Positions 20,025 through 27,932 of a DNA stretch of 64,000 nt are shown here, in pieces (the first letter of the stretch is position 1; each line of letters opens with the position of its first letter). The notes beneath the pieces were generated by a model. That model was not told where the DNA came from. It saw nothing but the letters and a program-made list of their open reading frames with translations, and made no database searches. Where the stretch lies: the NCBI RefSeq assembly GCF_022213065.1, contig NZ_JAKLJA010000009.1, forward strand, positions 1 through 64,000, written 5' to 3'. Made by a program: the position numbers and the translations under genes. Source of the DNA: Paraburkholderia tagetis. Lineage in GTDB: Bacteria; Pseudomonadota; Gammaproteobacteria; Burkholderiales; Burkholderiaceae.

Positions 20025-21692
20025 GTGTTTTGCTATCAATGTGAACAGACCGACCGCAACAATGGAGCGCAGGGTTGCGCATCGGCGAAGGGCAACTGCG
20101 GCAAGGACGCCACCACCGCGGACCTGCAGGACCTGCTGATCCACGCGGTCAAGGGCATCGCCCAGTACAACGCGCTCGCGCGTGCTGCGGGTCGCCCCGA
20201 TCGCGAAGCCGATCGGTTCATTCTCTACGCGATGTTCACGACGCTCACCAATGTGAACTTCAACGCCGCGCGCTTCGTGGGGATGTTGCGCGATGCCGCA
20301 CAGCACCGCGATCGCGTGAAGGCGAGCTACGAGACGCTGGCGTTCGCGCAGGGCGTCGCTGCGCAGGAGCCGGCTGGTCCGGCGCGCTGGCAACCCGGCG
20401 CGAACATCGCGGAGCTTCAGGCGCAAGCCCGGCTCGTCGGTGTGAATGCGGGACTCGAGACACTCGGCGCCGATATCGTCGGGCTGCGCGCGTTGGTGCT
20501 CTATGGTTTGAAGGGTGTTTGCGCGTACGCGCATCATGCCCGCGTGCTGGGCTACGAAAGCGAAGAGGTCTATGCGGGCGTGGAGGCGGCGCTCGAATTT
20601 CTCGCGAGCGAACCCGAGCAGGCTAACGCGCTGCTCGAGCACGCACTCGCGCTCGGGAATTTGAACCTCAAGGTGATGGAGTTGCTCGACGCCGCCAATA
20701 CGGGCCGCTTCGGCAATCAGCAGCCTACGGCCGTGCGCATGACGCCGGTGGCGGGCAAGGCGATCCTCGTTTCCGGCCACGATCTGGGTGACCTCGAAGC
20801 ATTGCTCGAAGCCACCAAAGATAGCGGCGTGCAGATCTACACGCACGGCGAGATGCTGCCCGCGCACGCTTATCCGAAGCTCAAGGCCTACCCGCATCTC
20901 GCGGGCAACTACGGCGGCGCCTGGCAGGATCAGCAGGCGGACTTCGCTAACTTTCCCGGCCCTGTGCTGATGACCTCGAACTGCCTGATCGAGCCGCTGC
21001 CGCAATACCGTCAACGCGTCTTCACGACCGGTCCGGTGGGCTGGCCCGGCGTGCGCCATCTCGAGCATGGCGCCTTCGCGCCGCTCGTGCAGGCGGCGCA
21101 CGCCTTGCCCGGCTTTCACGAGACGGGGCCCGAGGAGAGCATCACCGTGGGCTTTGCGCGCCATTCCGTGCTCGGCGTGGCGGACAAGGTGATCGACGCC
21201 GTGAAGGCCGGCCAGATTCGCCACTTCTTCCTGATCGGCGGCTGCGACGGCGCAGCGCCTGGCCGCAACTACTACACCGAGTTCGCTGAGGCCGCGCCGC
21301 AAGACACCGTCATCATGACGCTCGGCTGCAACAAGTACCGCTTCAACCGGCACGCGTTCGGCGACATCGGCGGCATTCCGCGTCTGCTCGACCTCGGCCA
21401 GTGCAACGACAGCTATTCGGCCATCCGCATTGCCGTCGCGCTTGCCGATGCCTTCAAGTGCGGCGTGAACGACTTGCCGCTTTCGCTCGTGATCTCGTGG
21501 TTCGAGCAGAAGGCCGCTGCGGTGCTGCTCACGCTGCTCGCGCTCGGCATCCGCAATATCCACCTCGGACCGACCTTGCCGGTCTTCCTCACGCCAGGCG
21601 TGCTGCAAATCCTCGTCGAGCAGTTCGGCATTCAGCCGATCGGCGATGCGCACGCCGATCTCGCGGCGGCGCTCGAACGCAAGGCTGCGTGA
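20025..21692 (+). CDS. hcp: Hydroxylamine reductase / hybrid cluster protein Hcp
   Basis: Hcp carries a hybrid 4Fe-2O-2S cluster and reduces hydroxylamine or nitric oxide, protecting cells that respire nitrate. The 555-residue protein starts at a GTG (20025) preceded by AAAGGAGA. Its N-terminus has Cys3, Cys6, Cys18 and Cys25, the spacing of class II Hcp. Hybrid-cluster ligand segments are visible ([46 protein letters not shown]). It is followed by its probable reductase. Placement after a nar locus and behind NsrR- and FNR-like sites fits induction under anaerobic nitrosative stress. Confidence 0.96.
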   Translation: MFCYQCEQTDRNNGAQGCASAKGNCGKDATTADLQDLLIHAVKGIAQYNALARAAGRPDREADRFILYAMFTTLTNVNFNAARFVGMLRDAAQHRDRVKASYETLAFAQGVAAQEPAGPARWQPGANIAELQAQARLVGVNAGLETLGADIVGLRALVLYGLKGVCAYAHHARVLGYESEEVYAGVEAALEFLASEPEQANALLEHALALGNLNLKVMELLDAANTGRFGNQQPTAVRMTPVAGKAILVSGHDLGDLEALLEATKDSGVQIYTHGEMLPAHAYPKLKAYPHLAGNYGGAWQDQQADFANFPGPVLMTSNCLIEPLPQYRQRVFTTGPVGWPGVRHLEHGAFAPLVQAAHALPGFHETGPEESITVGFARHSVLGVADKVIDAVKAGQIRHFFLIGGCDGAAPGRNYYTEFAEAAPQDTVIMTLGCNKYRFNRHAFGDIGGIPRLLDLGQCNDSYSAIRIAVALADAFKCGVNDLPLSLVISWFEQKAAAVLLTLLALGIRNIHLGPTLPVFLTPGVLQILVEQFGIQPIGDAHADLAAALERKAA

Positions 21693-21785
21693 ATTGCAGC
21701 GGTGTTGCAGCGGCGTTGCGTCGGCGTTTCATTGACGCGACGCCGATGTTCAGCCGACATTGAATGAGGTAGCGCTGAGGTATTC

Positions 21786-22889
21786 ATGAGTCATCGAATT
21801 GAAATCACTACGCGCGACGGCCAGGCATTCGAGTTTGCGTGCGAGCCTGGACAGGACGTGCTGGCGGCGGCCGCGGCGGCGCAGATCACCCTGCCGTCGC
21901 AGTGCCGGCGTGGCAGTTGCGGCGCGTGTTACGCGAGCGTTGCCGAAGGCGAGTACACGCTCGGCGCGCACAGCGCGGACGCGCTGCTGCCCGGCGATCC
22001 GCACGCGGTCCTGTTGTGCTGCACGACGCCGCAAAGCGACTTGCGCATTGCCGCGCCGTACGACGGCACGAAGGTGCTGCTGCAGCCGGTAGCAGTGCGG
22101 CGCGCGCGCATCGCCGCACTGGAGACGATCGCGGATGACACGCGCCGCGTCGAACTGCAACTCGAGCCCGACGACGCCTACGGCAGTGCCGCCGAGTTCG
22201 AAGCGGGGCAGTTCGTCGAGTTGGAGTTGCCCGAAAGTGGTGTGCGCCGGCCGTTCTCGCTCGCCAATACGAGCAACTGGGACGGGCGGCTCGAACTGCT
22301 GATCCGGCTGCGCGCGGACGGCGTGTTTTCGTCATACCTGCGCGAGCATGCAAAGGTGGGCGACGCGCTCATCGTGCACGGACCGCAGGGCGGCTTCGGC
22401 CTCTTCGCCGAGAGTCTGCGCCCGCGCTGGTTCGTCGCGGGCGGCACGGGGCTCGCCCCGGTGCTCTCGATGCTGCGCCGCATGGCCGAGTATCAGGAGA
22501 TGAACGACGCACGTCTCTTTTTCGGCGTGAATCGCGCGAGCGAGCTGTTCATGGTGGATGAGCTCGATCGGTTGCAGTCGGAGCTTGCGCAGTTGCGAGT
22601 CGAGCTTTGCGTGCGCGAGGGCGAGGGCGGCGACGAGGACGAGGGCAGCGACGGGCAAGACGCACGGCGAGGCTTTCGTGGCACGCCGGTCGAGGCGCTG
22701 AAAGTCGCGCTCGCGTCGGCCGATACGTCGGCCAATACGTCGCCCAATACGGCGGCCAATACGTCACCCAATGCGTCGCCCGATCTCTATGTGTGCGGTC
22801 CGCCCGGCATGGTGAGCGCTGCACAGGCGGTGGCGATGGCGGCAGGCGTGCCCGCCGCGCAATTCGCCAGCGAGCGCTTCGCGGTCTGA
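21786..22889 (+). CDS. hcr: Ferredoxin-type FAD/NAD(P)H oxidoreductase, likely Hcp reductase
   Basis: This 367-residue protein has an N-terminal [2Fe-2S] ferredoxin domain (Cys40, Cys45, Cys48 and Cys78/79), then an FAD-binding domain (RRPFSLANTS) and an NAD-binding domain (VAGGTGLAPVLSMLR; C-terminal CGPPGM). It should pass electrons from NADH to Hcp. The domain order is that of MmoC/benzoate-dioxygenase reductases; E. coli Hcr has its ferredoxin at the C-terminus, so the name rests on position. An acidic and Asn/Thr/Ser-rich insertion (about residues 278-332) contains five 12-bp repeats and makes the protein longer than usual. The gap to hcp is 93 bases. Confidence 0.82.
   Translation: MSHRIEITTRDGQAFEFACEPGQDVLAAAAAAQITLPSQCRRGSCGACYASVAEGEYTLGAHSADALLPGDPHAVLLCCTTPQSDLRIAAPYDGTKVLLQPVAVRRARIAALETIADDTRRVELQLEPDDAYGSAAEFEAGQFVELELPESGVRRPFSLANTSNWDGRLELLIRLRADGVFSSYLREHAKVGDALIVHGPQGGFGLFAESLRPRWFVAGGTGLAPVLSMLRRMAEYQEMNDARLFFGVNRASELFMVDELDRLQSELAQLRVELCVREGEGGDEDEGSDGQDARRGFRGTPVEALKVALASADTSANTSPNTAANTSPNASPDLYVCGPPGMVSAAQAVAMAAGVPAAQFASERFAV
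22719..22778 (+). repeat. Five in-frame 12-bp tandem repeats in hcr
   Basis: Five units of the form GCCAATACGTCG (22719, 22731, 22743, 22755, 22767) encode ADTS/ANTS/PNTA/ANTS/PNAS. They lie in a surface insertion of the NAD domain just before the conserved CGPPGM. Confidence 0.85.
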
Positions 22890-22913
22890 CGCATAGCCTC
22901 GTGTTTTGCCTTG

Positions 22914-22939
22914 AACCTCGCCCACGGGCGAGGTTTTTT
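22914..22939 (+). terminator. Intrinsic terminator after hcr
   Basis: AACCTCGCC pairs with GGCGAGGTT around CACG, followed by T. It closes the hcp-hcr unit 25 bases after the hcr stop. Confidence 0.9.
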
Positions 22940-22940
22940 A

Positions 22941-22972
22941 TTGACATTAAGTCATTAAATGTCAAAATGTCA
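22941..22972 (+). promoter_or_regulatory. Inverted/direct repeat operator over the regulator start
   Basis: TTGACATT (22941-22948) and AATGTCAA (22958-22965) are perfect reverse complements 9 bases apart, and a further AATGTCA copy follows at 22966-22972, running into the ATG. TTGACA could also be the -35 element. The layout suggests autoregulation by the downstream regulator. Confidence 0.5.
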
Positions 22973-23650
22973 GGCATGGCGAAACATCCCAAAGCGTCCC
23001 GCGACGAGCAATCCAGCGAAGACCGGCTCCTTCTGCGCGAAGGCCGCAAGATTGTCGAGGCACTCGGCCAGACGCTTGCGCCGCTCGTCGAGGTGGTGTT
23101 GCACGACCTCACGGCGCCCGAGCATTCGGTGGTCGCGATTTCGAATAATCTCTCGGGTCGCGAGATCGGCGATGCAGCCACCGAAATGGGCCTTGCCCGC
23201 ATTACCGATGCCGGCTTTCCCGAAGTCGTGGCCAATTATCCGAATCGCTTCCCCGACGGACGCCCGGTCAAGAGCACGTCCATCGGCCTGAAGAACAGCG
23301 CGGGCGAGTACGTCGCGGCCATCTGCCTGAACATGGACGTTTCGCTGCTTGGCGCGGTCACGGCTGGCTTGGGGCAGCTCATGCAGACCGCTGCGGCCGC
23401 ACCTGTCGCGGAAACGCTGACGCCACGCGGCAGCGGCGAGGCGCGCGAGAGCGTGCGCGCCGCGCTGGAGCGCTTCGCCGCCGCACGCAACACCACGCCC
23501 ATCGGCATGACGCTCGCGCAGCGCCGCGAAGCGGTGCGCGAACTGGCCGACAGCGGCCACCTGAACCTGCGCCACGCGCTGGCTGAAGTGGCGCGCACGC
23601 TCGGCGTGGCGCGCTCGACCGTCTACACCTACCTACCCAGCGAGCAATGA
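22967..23650 (+). CDS. YheO-like PAS/HTH transcriptional regulator
   Basis: This roughly 227-residue protein has a YheO-like PAS domain at about residues 18-130 (GLKNSAGEYVAAICLNMDVS is typical) and a C-terminal HTH_22 domain (MTLAQRREAVRELADSGHLNLRHALAEVARTLGVARSTVYTYL). This domain pair is found in DauR-type regulators of amino-acid catabolism. ATG 22967 or 22976 can start it. Neither has a normal Shine-Dalgarno, and the hcr terminator blocks longer options, so the message may be leaderless or nearly so. The stop overlaps the next gene, so it most likely controls that PLP dehydratase. Confidence 0.85.
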   Translation: MSGMAKHPKASRDEQSSEDRLLLREGRKIVEALGQTLAPLVEVVLHDLTAPEHSVVAISNNLSGREIGDAATEMGLARITDAGFPEVVANYPNRFPDGRPVKSTSIGLKNSAGEYVAAICLNMDVSLLGAVTAGLGQLMQTAAAAPVAETLTPRGSGEARESVRAALERFAAARNTTPIGMTLAQRREAVRELADSGHLNLRHALAEVARTLGVARSTVYTYLPSEQ

Positions 23651-24624
23651 CCATGAGCACCCTGCCGATTTCCTTCGATGACGTGGCTGCCGCGCACGAG
23701 CGTATTCGCGGCGTCGCGCATCGCACGCCTGCTATGACCTCGCGCACGGCGAATGCGCTCGCGGGCGCGGAGCTGTTCTTCAAGTGCGAGAACTTCCAGC
23801 GCATGGGTGCCTTCAAGTTTCGCGGCGCGTATAACGCCATCGCGCAGTTCACGCCGGAGCAGAGGGCGGGCGGCGTGATCACCTTCTCGTCGGGCAACCA
23901 TGCGCAGGCTATCGCGCTCTCGGCGCAACTGCTGGGCGTGAAGGCCGTGATCGTGATGCCGCAGGACGCGCCCGTGGTGAAGGTGGAGGCGACGCGCGGC
24001 TATCGCGGCGAAGTCGTGTTCTACGACCGCTATACCGAAGACCGTGAGGCGCTCGGCCGGCGCCTGGCTGCCGAGCGCGGCCTCACGCTCATTCCGCCCT
24101 ACGACCATCCGCACGTGATGGCGGGGCAGGGCACGGCGGCGAAGGAGTTATTCGAGGACGCGGGCGAGCTCGACGTGCTGCTCACGCCGCTGGGCGGCGG
24201 CGGACTGCTCTCGGGCTGCGCGACGGCCGCGCATGCGCTCGCACCGCGCTGCACGGTGATCGGCGTCGAGCCCGAGGCGGGCAACGACGGCCAGCGCAGC
24301 TTGCAGACGGGCTCGATTGTCCACATCGACACGCCGAAGACGATCGCCGACGGCGCCCAGACGCAACATCTGGGTGGCTATACGTTCGCGGTGATCCGCG
24401 AGCGCGTGAGCGAGATCGTGACGGTGAGCGACGTGGAGTTGGTCGAGACGATGAAATTTTTCGCGAGCCGCATGAAGCTCGTGGTCGAGCCTACGGGTTG
24501 CCTCGCCGCGGCGGCTGTCCTGCAGCGCAAAGTGGATGTGCGCGGCAAGCGCGTGGGCATCGTGATCTCGGGCGGCAATGTCGATCTGCTGCGTTTCGCG
24601 GAGCTGACGGGCGCGCAGTCATGA
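23647..24624 (+). CDS. PLP-dependent threo-3-hydroxyaspartate ammonia-lyase / serine-threonine dehydratase
   Basis: This 325-residue fold-type II PLP enzyme shows the lysine motif MGAFKFRGAYNAI (Schiff-base Lys near residue 58), the SSGNHAQAIA phosphate-side motif and the glycine-rich phosphate loop GGGGLLSG. There is no C-terminal ACT domain, so it is a catabolic, serine-racemase-like form. The GQGTAAKEL and PKTIADGAQTQHLG segments resemble L-threo-3-hydroxyaspartate dehydratases, which release oxaloacetate and ammonia; threonine or serine remain possible substrates. It overlaps the PAS/HTH regulator by ATGA, implying one transcript. Confidence 0.85.
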   Translation: MTMSTLPISFDDVAAAHERIRGVAHRTPAMTSRTANALAGAELFFKCENFQRMGAFKFRGAYNAIAQFTPEQRAGGVITFSSGNHAQAIALSAQLLGVKAVIVMPQDAPVVKVEATRGYRGEVVFYDRYTEDREALGRRLAAERGLTLIPPYDHPHVMAGQGTAAKELFEDAGELDVLLTPLGGGGLLSGCATAAHALAPRCTVIGVEPEAGNDGQRSLQTGSIVHIDTPKTIADGAQTQHLGGYTFAVIRERVSEIVTVSDVELVETMKFFASRMKLVVEPTGCLAAAAVLQRKVDVRGKRVGIVISGGNVDLLRFAELTGAQS

Positions 24625-24796
24625 CCTGAGCGTGGCGCACGGCTTGACGTGCAGGCCGCGCATGCGTGGCGCCAAGGAGGGCGCTTTATGCACCTCCCGG
24701 CGCGGCGTCACCCGAGCCACCCGAGCCAAGCGCGCCGCGCGCTAGCTGAGCAATGCTGCGAGCGCCGCGCGCGCGTTCGTCGCGTGCTCGCTCTCG

Positions 24797-25130
24797 CCTG
24801 GGCGCCCCGGCAGCAGGTGGAATTCGAATGCTCAGGTATGGCCGATGGTGGCGGGTATCGCGGCGCTGTGCATGCCGCAGGTCGCGGTGATCTCGTTCGC
24901 AAGCGTCTTCCTGCACGACTTCGTCCATGCTGGCAGCGCTGCAATTGGCGCGGTGCTCGTAGCGGTGCAACTCCGCGCAGCATGCATGCGCGTCTGGAGC
25001 GGACGCCCGTCTGGCTTGGAGCAGCCGCATGCGCGGCGCTGACGTGGCCTGCATTTGCGCGCATATCGTCTCCGTCAGATGCCGTCGGCGAAGCTGCCGC
25101 ACATTCGCACAAGGTAAAGGAACACGCGAC
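24797..25130 (+). pseudogene. Remnant of an MFS transporter gene
   Basis: The frame through 24845-25042 reads AQVWPMVAGIAALCMPQVAVISF, then FLHDFVHAGSAAIGAVLVAVQL and ACMRVWSGR. This is the pattern of a central membrane-helix pair of MFS transporters. The match stops abruptly; a second frame (LGAAACAALTWPAF, about 25013-25060) continues with hydrophobic text. There is no start codon context, no full-length frame and no MFS N-terminus, so this looks like a decayed, frameshifted fragment. The surrounding 24625-25231 holds no other recognisable gene. Confidence 0.45.
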
Positions 25131-25231
25131 GGTGCGTGCGGTATGTTGACCGTCGCTACACGCGGCATTGTCCGACATATCTAACGACGTGCAATGCACT
25201 CCGATGAGAAGTCTCTAATTTGCTTCGCATA

Positions 25232-25292
25232 ACTGAATCAATGATTGCAGTTAAAGAAGGGTTTGACGTTTCGGAAATCTCTGATTCAGAGA
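25232..25292 (+). promoter_or_regulatory. AT-rich control region with two palindromes before the response-regulator pair
   Basis: In an AT-rich island, AATCA-A-TGATT (25236-25246, flanked by ACTG and CAGT arms) and TCTCTGA-T-TCAGAGA (25278-25292) are perfect palindromes. They lie 120-180 bases before the first response regulator and are candidate binding sites for it or another dimeric regulator. A TTGACG hexamer (25263-25268) lies between them, but no good -10 is spaced from it. Confidence 0.4.
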
Positions 25293-25414
25293 ATCTTTAA
25301 TCGATGTTCAGATGACGGCTCCAGAAAGATTGCGCCTCGCGCAATACAGGCATCATGAGGCCCGGCTGCAAGATCGGGCACGCATAGGCCGAACCGATAT
25401 CCCTACTACATCGA

Positions 25415-26074
25415 GTGAGAGCCAACTTGAAACTACGAGTCGTCCTTGCCGACGATCATCCTTTCGTCCTGCTGGGCGTTCGCTCCGCGCTCGAAGCTGC
25501 GGGAGGCATCGAGGTCGTCGGCGAAGCGTCTGGACCGGGTGCGCTTTTGCGCACACTTGAATGCGTGCCATGCGACATCGTGCTGACCGATCTCACCATG
25601 CCCGGCGACACGGGTCAGGCGGAAGACGGTCTGCATCTCGTGCGGCGCCTGTGCCGCGACTGGCCGCAGTGCCGCATCGTCGTTTTGACCAGCATTACGA
25701 ACGTCGCGATCCTGCGCGCCGTGATGAACGCGGGCGTGACGGCGCTCATTCGCAAGAGCGAGCCCATCGACGAGCTCACCGGCGCGGTGCGCGGCGCGGG
25801 CAGCGGCCAGCGCTACGTGAGCCCCCCGATCCTGGAGGAGCTCGCCGCCACGGGAACGGAGCGCGCGGAAAGCACGCGTGCACCGCGCCTGTCGCCACGC
25901 GAATCGGAAGTGGTCCGGCAGTTCGTCCACGGCCGCACGATCACCGAAATCGCGCGCGCGCTGGATCGGGACGTGCGTACCGTGAGCCGCCAGAAGCGCG
26001 ACGCCATGGCGAAGCTGGGCGTGAACAACGACGCAGGCCTTTTCGCCTTCGTGCGGGCTCACGGACTCCTATGA
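25415..26074 (+). CDS. RcsB/BvgA-like response regulator 1
   Basis: This 219-residue response regulator has a receiver domain with ADDH, phosphoacceptor Asp in VLTDLTMPGD (near residue 59) and Lys in LIRKSE, then a LuxR-type HTH (LSPRESEVVRQFVHGRTITEIARAL). The VSRQKRDAMAKLGV recognition helix resembles RcsB. The GTG at 25415 is used; a TTG at 25427 is possible. Its stop overlaps the next response regulator by ATGA. Cytoplasmic; DNA targets unknown. A BvgS-like kinase two genes downstream is its likely phosphodonor. Confidence 0.85.
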   Translation: MRANLKLRVVLADDHPFVLLGVRSALEAAGGIEVVGEASGPGALLRTLECVPCDIVLTDLTMPGDTGQAEDGLHLVRRLCRDWPQCRIVVLTSITNVAILRAVMNAGVTALIRKSEPIDELTGAVRGAGSGQRYVSPPILEELAATGTERAESTRAPRLSPRESEVVRQFVHGRTITEIARALDRDVRTVSRQKRDAMAKLGVNNDAGLFAFVRAHGLL

Positions 26075-26850
26075 GCTCGCCGTCGACCACCCGGTCCCGT
26101 GTCTGGCCCGCTCACCTGAAGTCGGAGTTCGGCCGCGAGAGCGGTGTGCGCAGCCTGCAGGAGCTGGCGCTGCCGGACGTCGGCGACCGGGCGCTGCCCG
26201 TGCGTGTCATCGTCGCCGACGACCATCCGCTCGTGCTGTTCGCGCTCGACAACCTGATCGCCACGCTGCCGAACATGCGGATCGTCGCGCGCGCGCAATC
26301 GGTGGCGCAACTCTTTCAGGAAGCCGCACGGCACGAGTTCGACCTCGTGCTGATGGATCTTTACATGCCCGGCGAAGGGCGCGAGGAGGGGCACGATGCG
26401 ATCCGCAGCTTTCAGCGCGAGTATGCGGGCAAGCCGGTCGTCGTGCTCACCATGGAAAACGATGCCGCGGCGCTGCGCAGCGCAATTGAGCTCGATGTCG
26501 AGGCGGTGCTCAGCAAGCGCGACCGCATCGACCTGATTCCTGTCGCCATCGCCTCGGCAATGGCGCACGAGCAATACATCGGCCCGGTGGTGCGCGACCT
26601 GCTGGAAAAGGCGTCGCGTGCGCAGAGACGGGCACACGTGCATCAGGTGCTGTCGCGGCGCGAGTTCGAAGTCTTCACGCACTATGCCGGTGGGCTCGGC
26701 GTAACCGAAATTGCCAGCCTGCTCGGGCGCAGCGTCAAAACCATCAGTGCGCAGAAGTGCGCGGCCATGAAAAAGCTCTCGCTCAACAGCGACATCGAGC
26801 TGTATCGATTCGCGATCGAGTGCGGCGTCGTCCAGGACGAGACGTCCTGA
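26071..26850 (+). CDS. RcsB/BvgA-like response regulator 2 with N-terminal extension
   Basis: This 259-residue protein has an unusual 45-residue N-terminal extension, a receiver domain (IVADDHPLVLFAL; phosphoacceptor in DLVLMDLYMPGEG, near residue 97; Lys in VLSKRD) and a LuxR-type HTH (LSRREFEVFTHYAGGLGVTEIASLL) with RcsB-like TISAQKCAAMKKLSL. It is translationally coupled to response regulator 1 through ATGA and clearly related to it, but only moderately similar, so this is an old duplication. The two could heterodimerise, as RcsB does with partners, or compete for one kinase. Confidence 0.85.
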   Translation: MSSPSTTRSRVWPAHLKSEFGRESGVRSLQELALPDVGDRALPVRVIVADDHPLVLFALDNLIATLPNMRIVARAQSVAQLFQEAARHEFDLVLMDLYMPGEGREEGHDAIRSFQREYAGKPVVVLTMENDAAALRSAIELDVEAVLSKRDRIDLIPVAIASAMAHEQYIGPVVRDLLEKASRAQRRAHVHQVLSRREFEVFTHYAGGLGVTEIASLLGRSVKTISAQKCAAMKKLSLNSDIELYRFAIECGVVQDETS

Positions 26851-27172
26851 AGAAAGTGCGTGCGCGCGCAACGCTCGCAGTTTGCGAGGCGGTTCAGACG
26901 GAGCCGACAGGCGACCCGCGCCGTCGTCTGTCGGAATCCGCCCCGCCGCATCCTGTCATGCCATCCGAATTTTAAGAGTTGTCCTATCCGGCGATGAGAG
27001 TCGTCTGATCATAATTTCCCACTCGACGCGCGAATAGTCGCACAGCGCGACTCTCATTCGATTCCCCCTCTGACATCGCTGGCGAGCCGCTGCGCATGCC
27101 GCCGCAGGTATGCCTGCAAGAGGGTTGCGCACCGGGTTGCAGGTCGGACCGGCAGGGCACGGAGGCACGACA

Positions 27173-27913
27173 ATGAAGCTCGGTAGGCGTTTGGCGGTTG
27201 AAGGCGCAGGCACGGCGTGGCTCGTGTTCGTGGGCTGTGCGAGCGCCGCGCTCAATGCCAGCGCGCCTGCACAGGGCTGGAACGTTTTTGACATGGCGGC
27301 GGCATTCGGCCTCGCGCTCGCCGTCGCGAGCTATGCATCGGGGCGGGTGTCGAGCGCGCATTTCAACCCCGCCGTCACCATCGGCTATGCCATTTCAGGC
27401 CGCTTTCCCGCCCGTGACGTCGCACCCTATGTCGCCGCGCAGACCGTGGGTGCGCTCGCGGGGGCGGCGCTGCTCGCCGCCGTTGCGAGCGGCCGGCCGG
27501 GCTTCGCCTTCGTGGTCTCGGACTTCGGCAGCAACGGCTACGGTGAGCATTCGCCTTCCGAATACACGTTCGCCGCGGTGTTGGTCATCGAATCGATCAT
27601 GACGTTCGCATTCGTGCTCGTTCATCTCGTCGTGTCGGATTCGCCGCAACGTCGCGGGTCAGCCCCCGCAGCGCTGGGCGCGTGCTTCGCGGCGATCTAC
27701 CTGATCGCGATTCCGGTGAGCAACGGCGGCATGAATCCGGCGCGCTCGACGGGCCCCGCGCTGTTCGTTGGCGACTGGGCACTCGATCAACTCTGGCTTT
27801 TCTGGGCCGCGCCGATGCTGGGCGGCATGATTGCAGGTGTTTGTCACAGGTTGATGATGCGACGTCGCTCGTATCCGGATGCGAGCGCGGGTGGGGCGCT
27901 CGGCGACGCTTGA
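27173..27913 (+). CDS. Aquaporin Z-like MIP channel
   Basis: This 246-residue membrane channel has six hydrophobic segments and both half-helix motifs, HFNPAVTIG (near residue 65) and GMNPARSTGP (near residue 187). The Arg after the second NPA and the small/aromatic context resemble water-selective AqpZ rather than glycerol facilitators. GGAGG lies eight bases before the ATG. It sits between the response-regulator pair and a BvgS-like sensor kinase whose start is only 20 bases after its stop, so channel and kinase are probably cotranscribed. The 26851-27172 gap ahead holds no gene. Confidence 0.88.
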   Translation: MKLGRRLAVEGAGTAWLVFVGCASAALNASAPAQGWNVFDMAAAFGLALAVASYASGRVSSAHFNPAVTIGYAISGRFPARDVAPYVAAQTVGALAGAALLAAVASGRPGFAFVVSDFGSNGYGEHSPSEYTFAAVLVIESIMTFAFVLVHLVVSDSPQRRGSAPAALGACFAAIYLIAIPVSNGGMNPARSTGPALFVGDWALDQLWLFWAAPMLGGMIAGVCHRLMMRRRSYPDASAGGALGDA

Positions 27914-27932
27914 GCGCCGCACCGAAGCCTCT

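Noticed and set aside
24649..25149. 166-codon plus-strand frame
   Set aside because: Arg/Ala-rich text without family resemblance; only its last part looks membrane-like and is treated as part of the MFS remnant.
26851..27172. Possible promoter with TTGTCC and CATAAT before the aquaporin
   Set aside because: The two hexamers are 25 bases apart, too far for a sigma-70 promoter.
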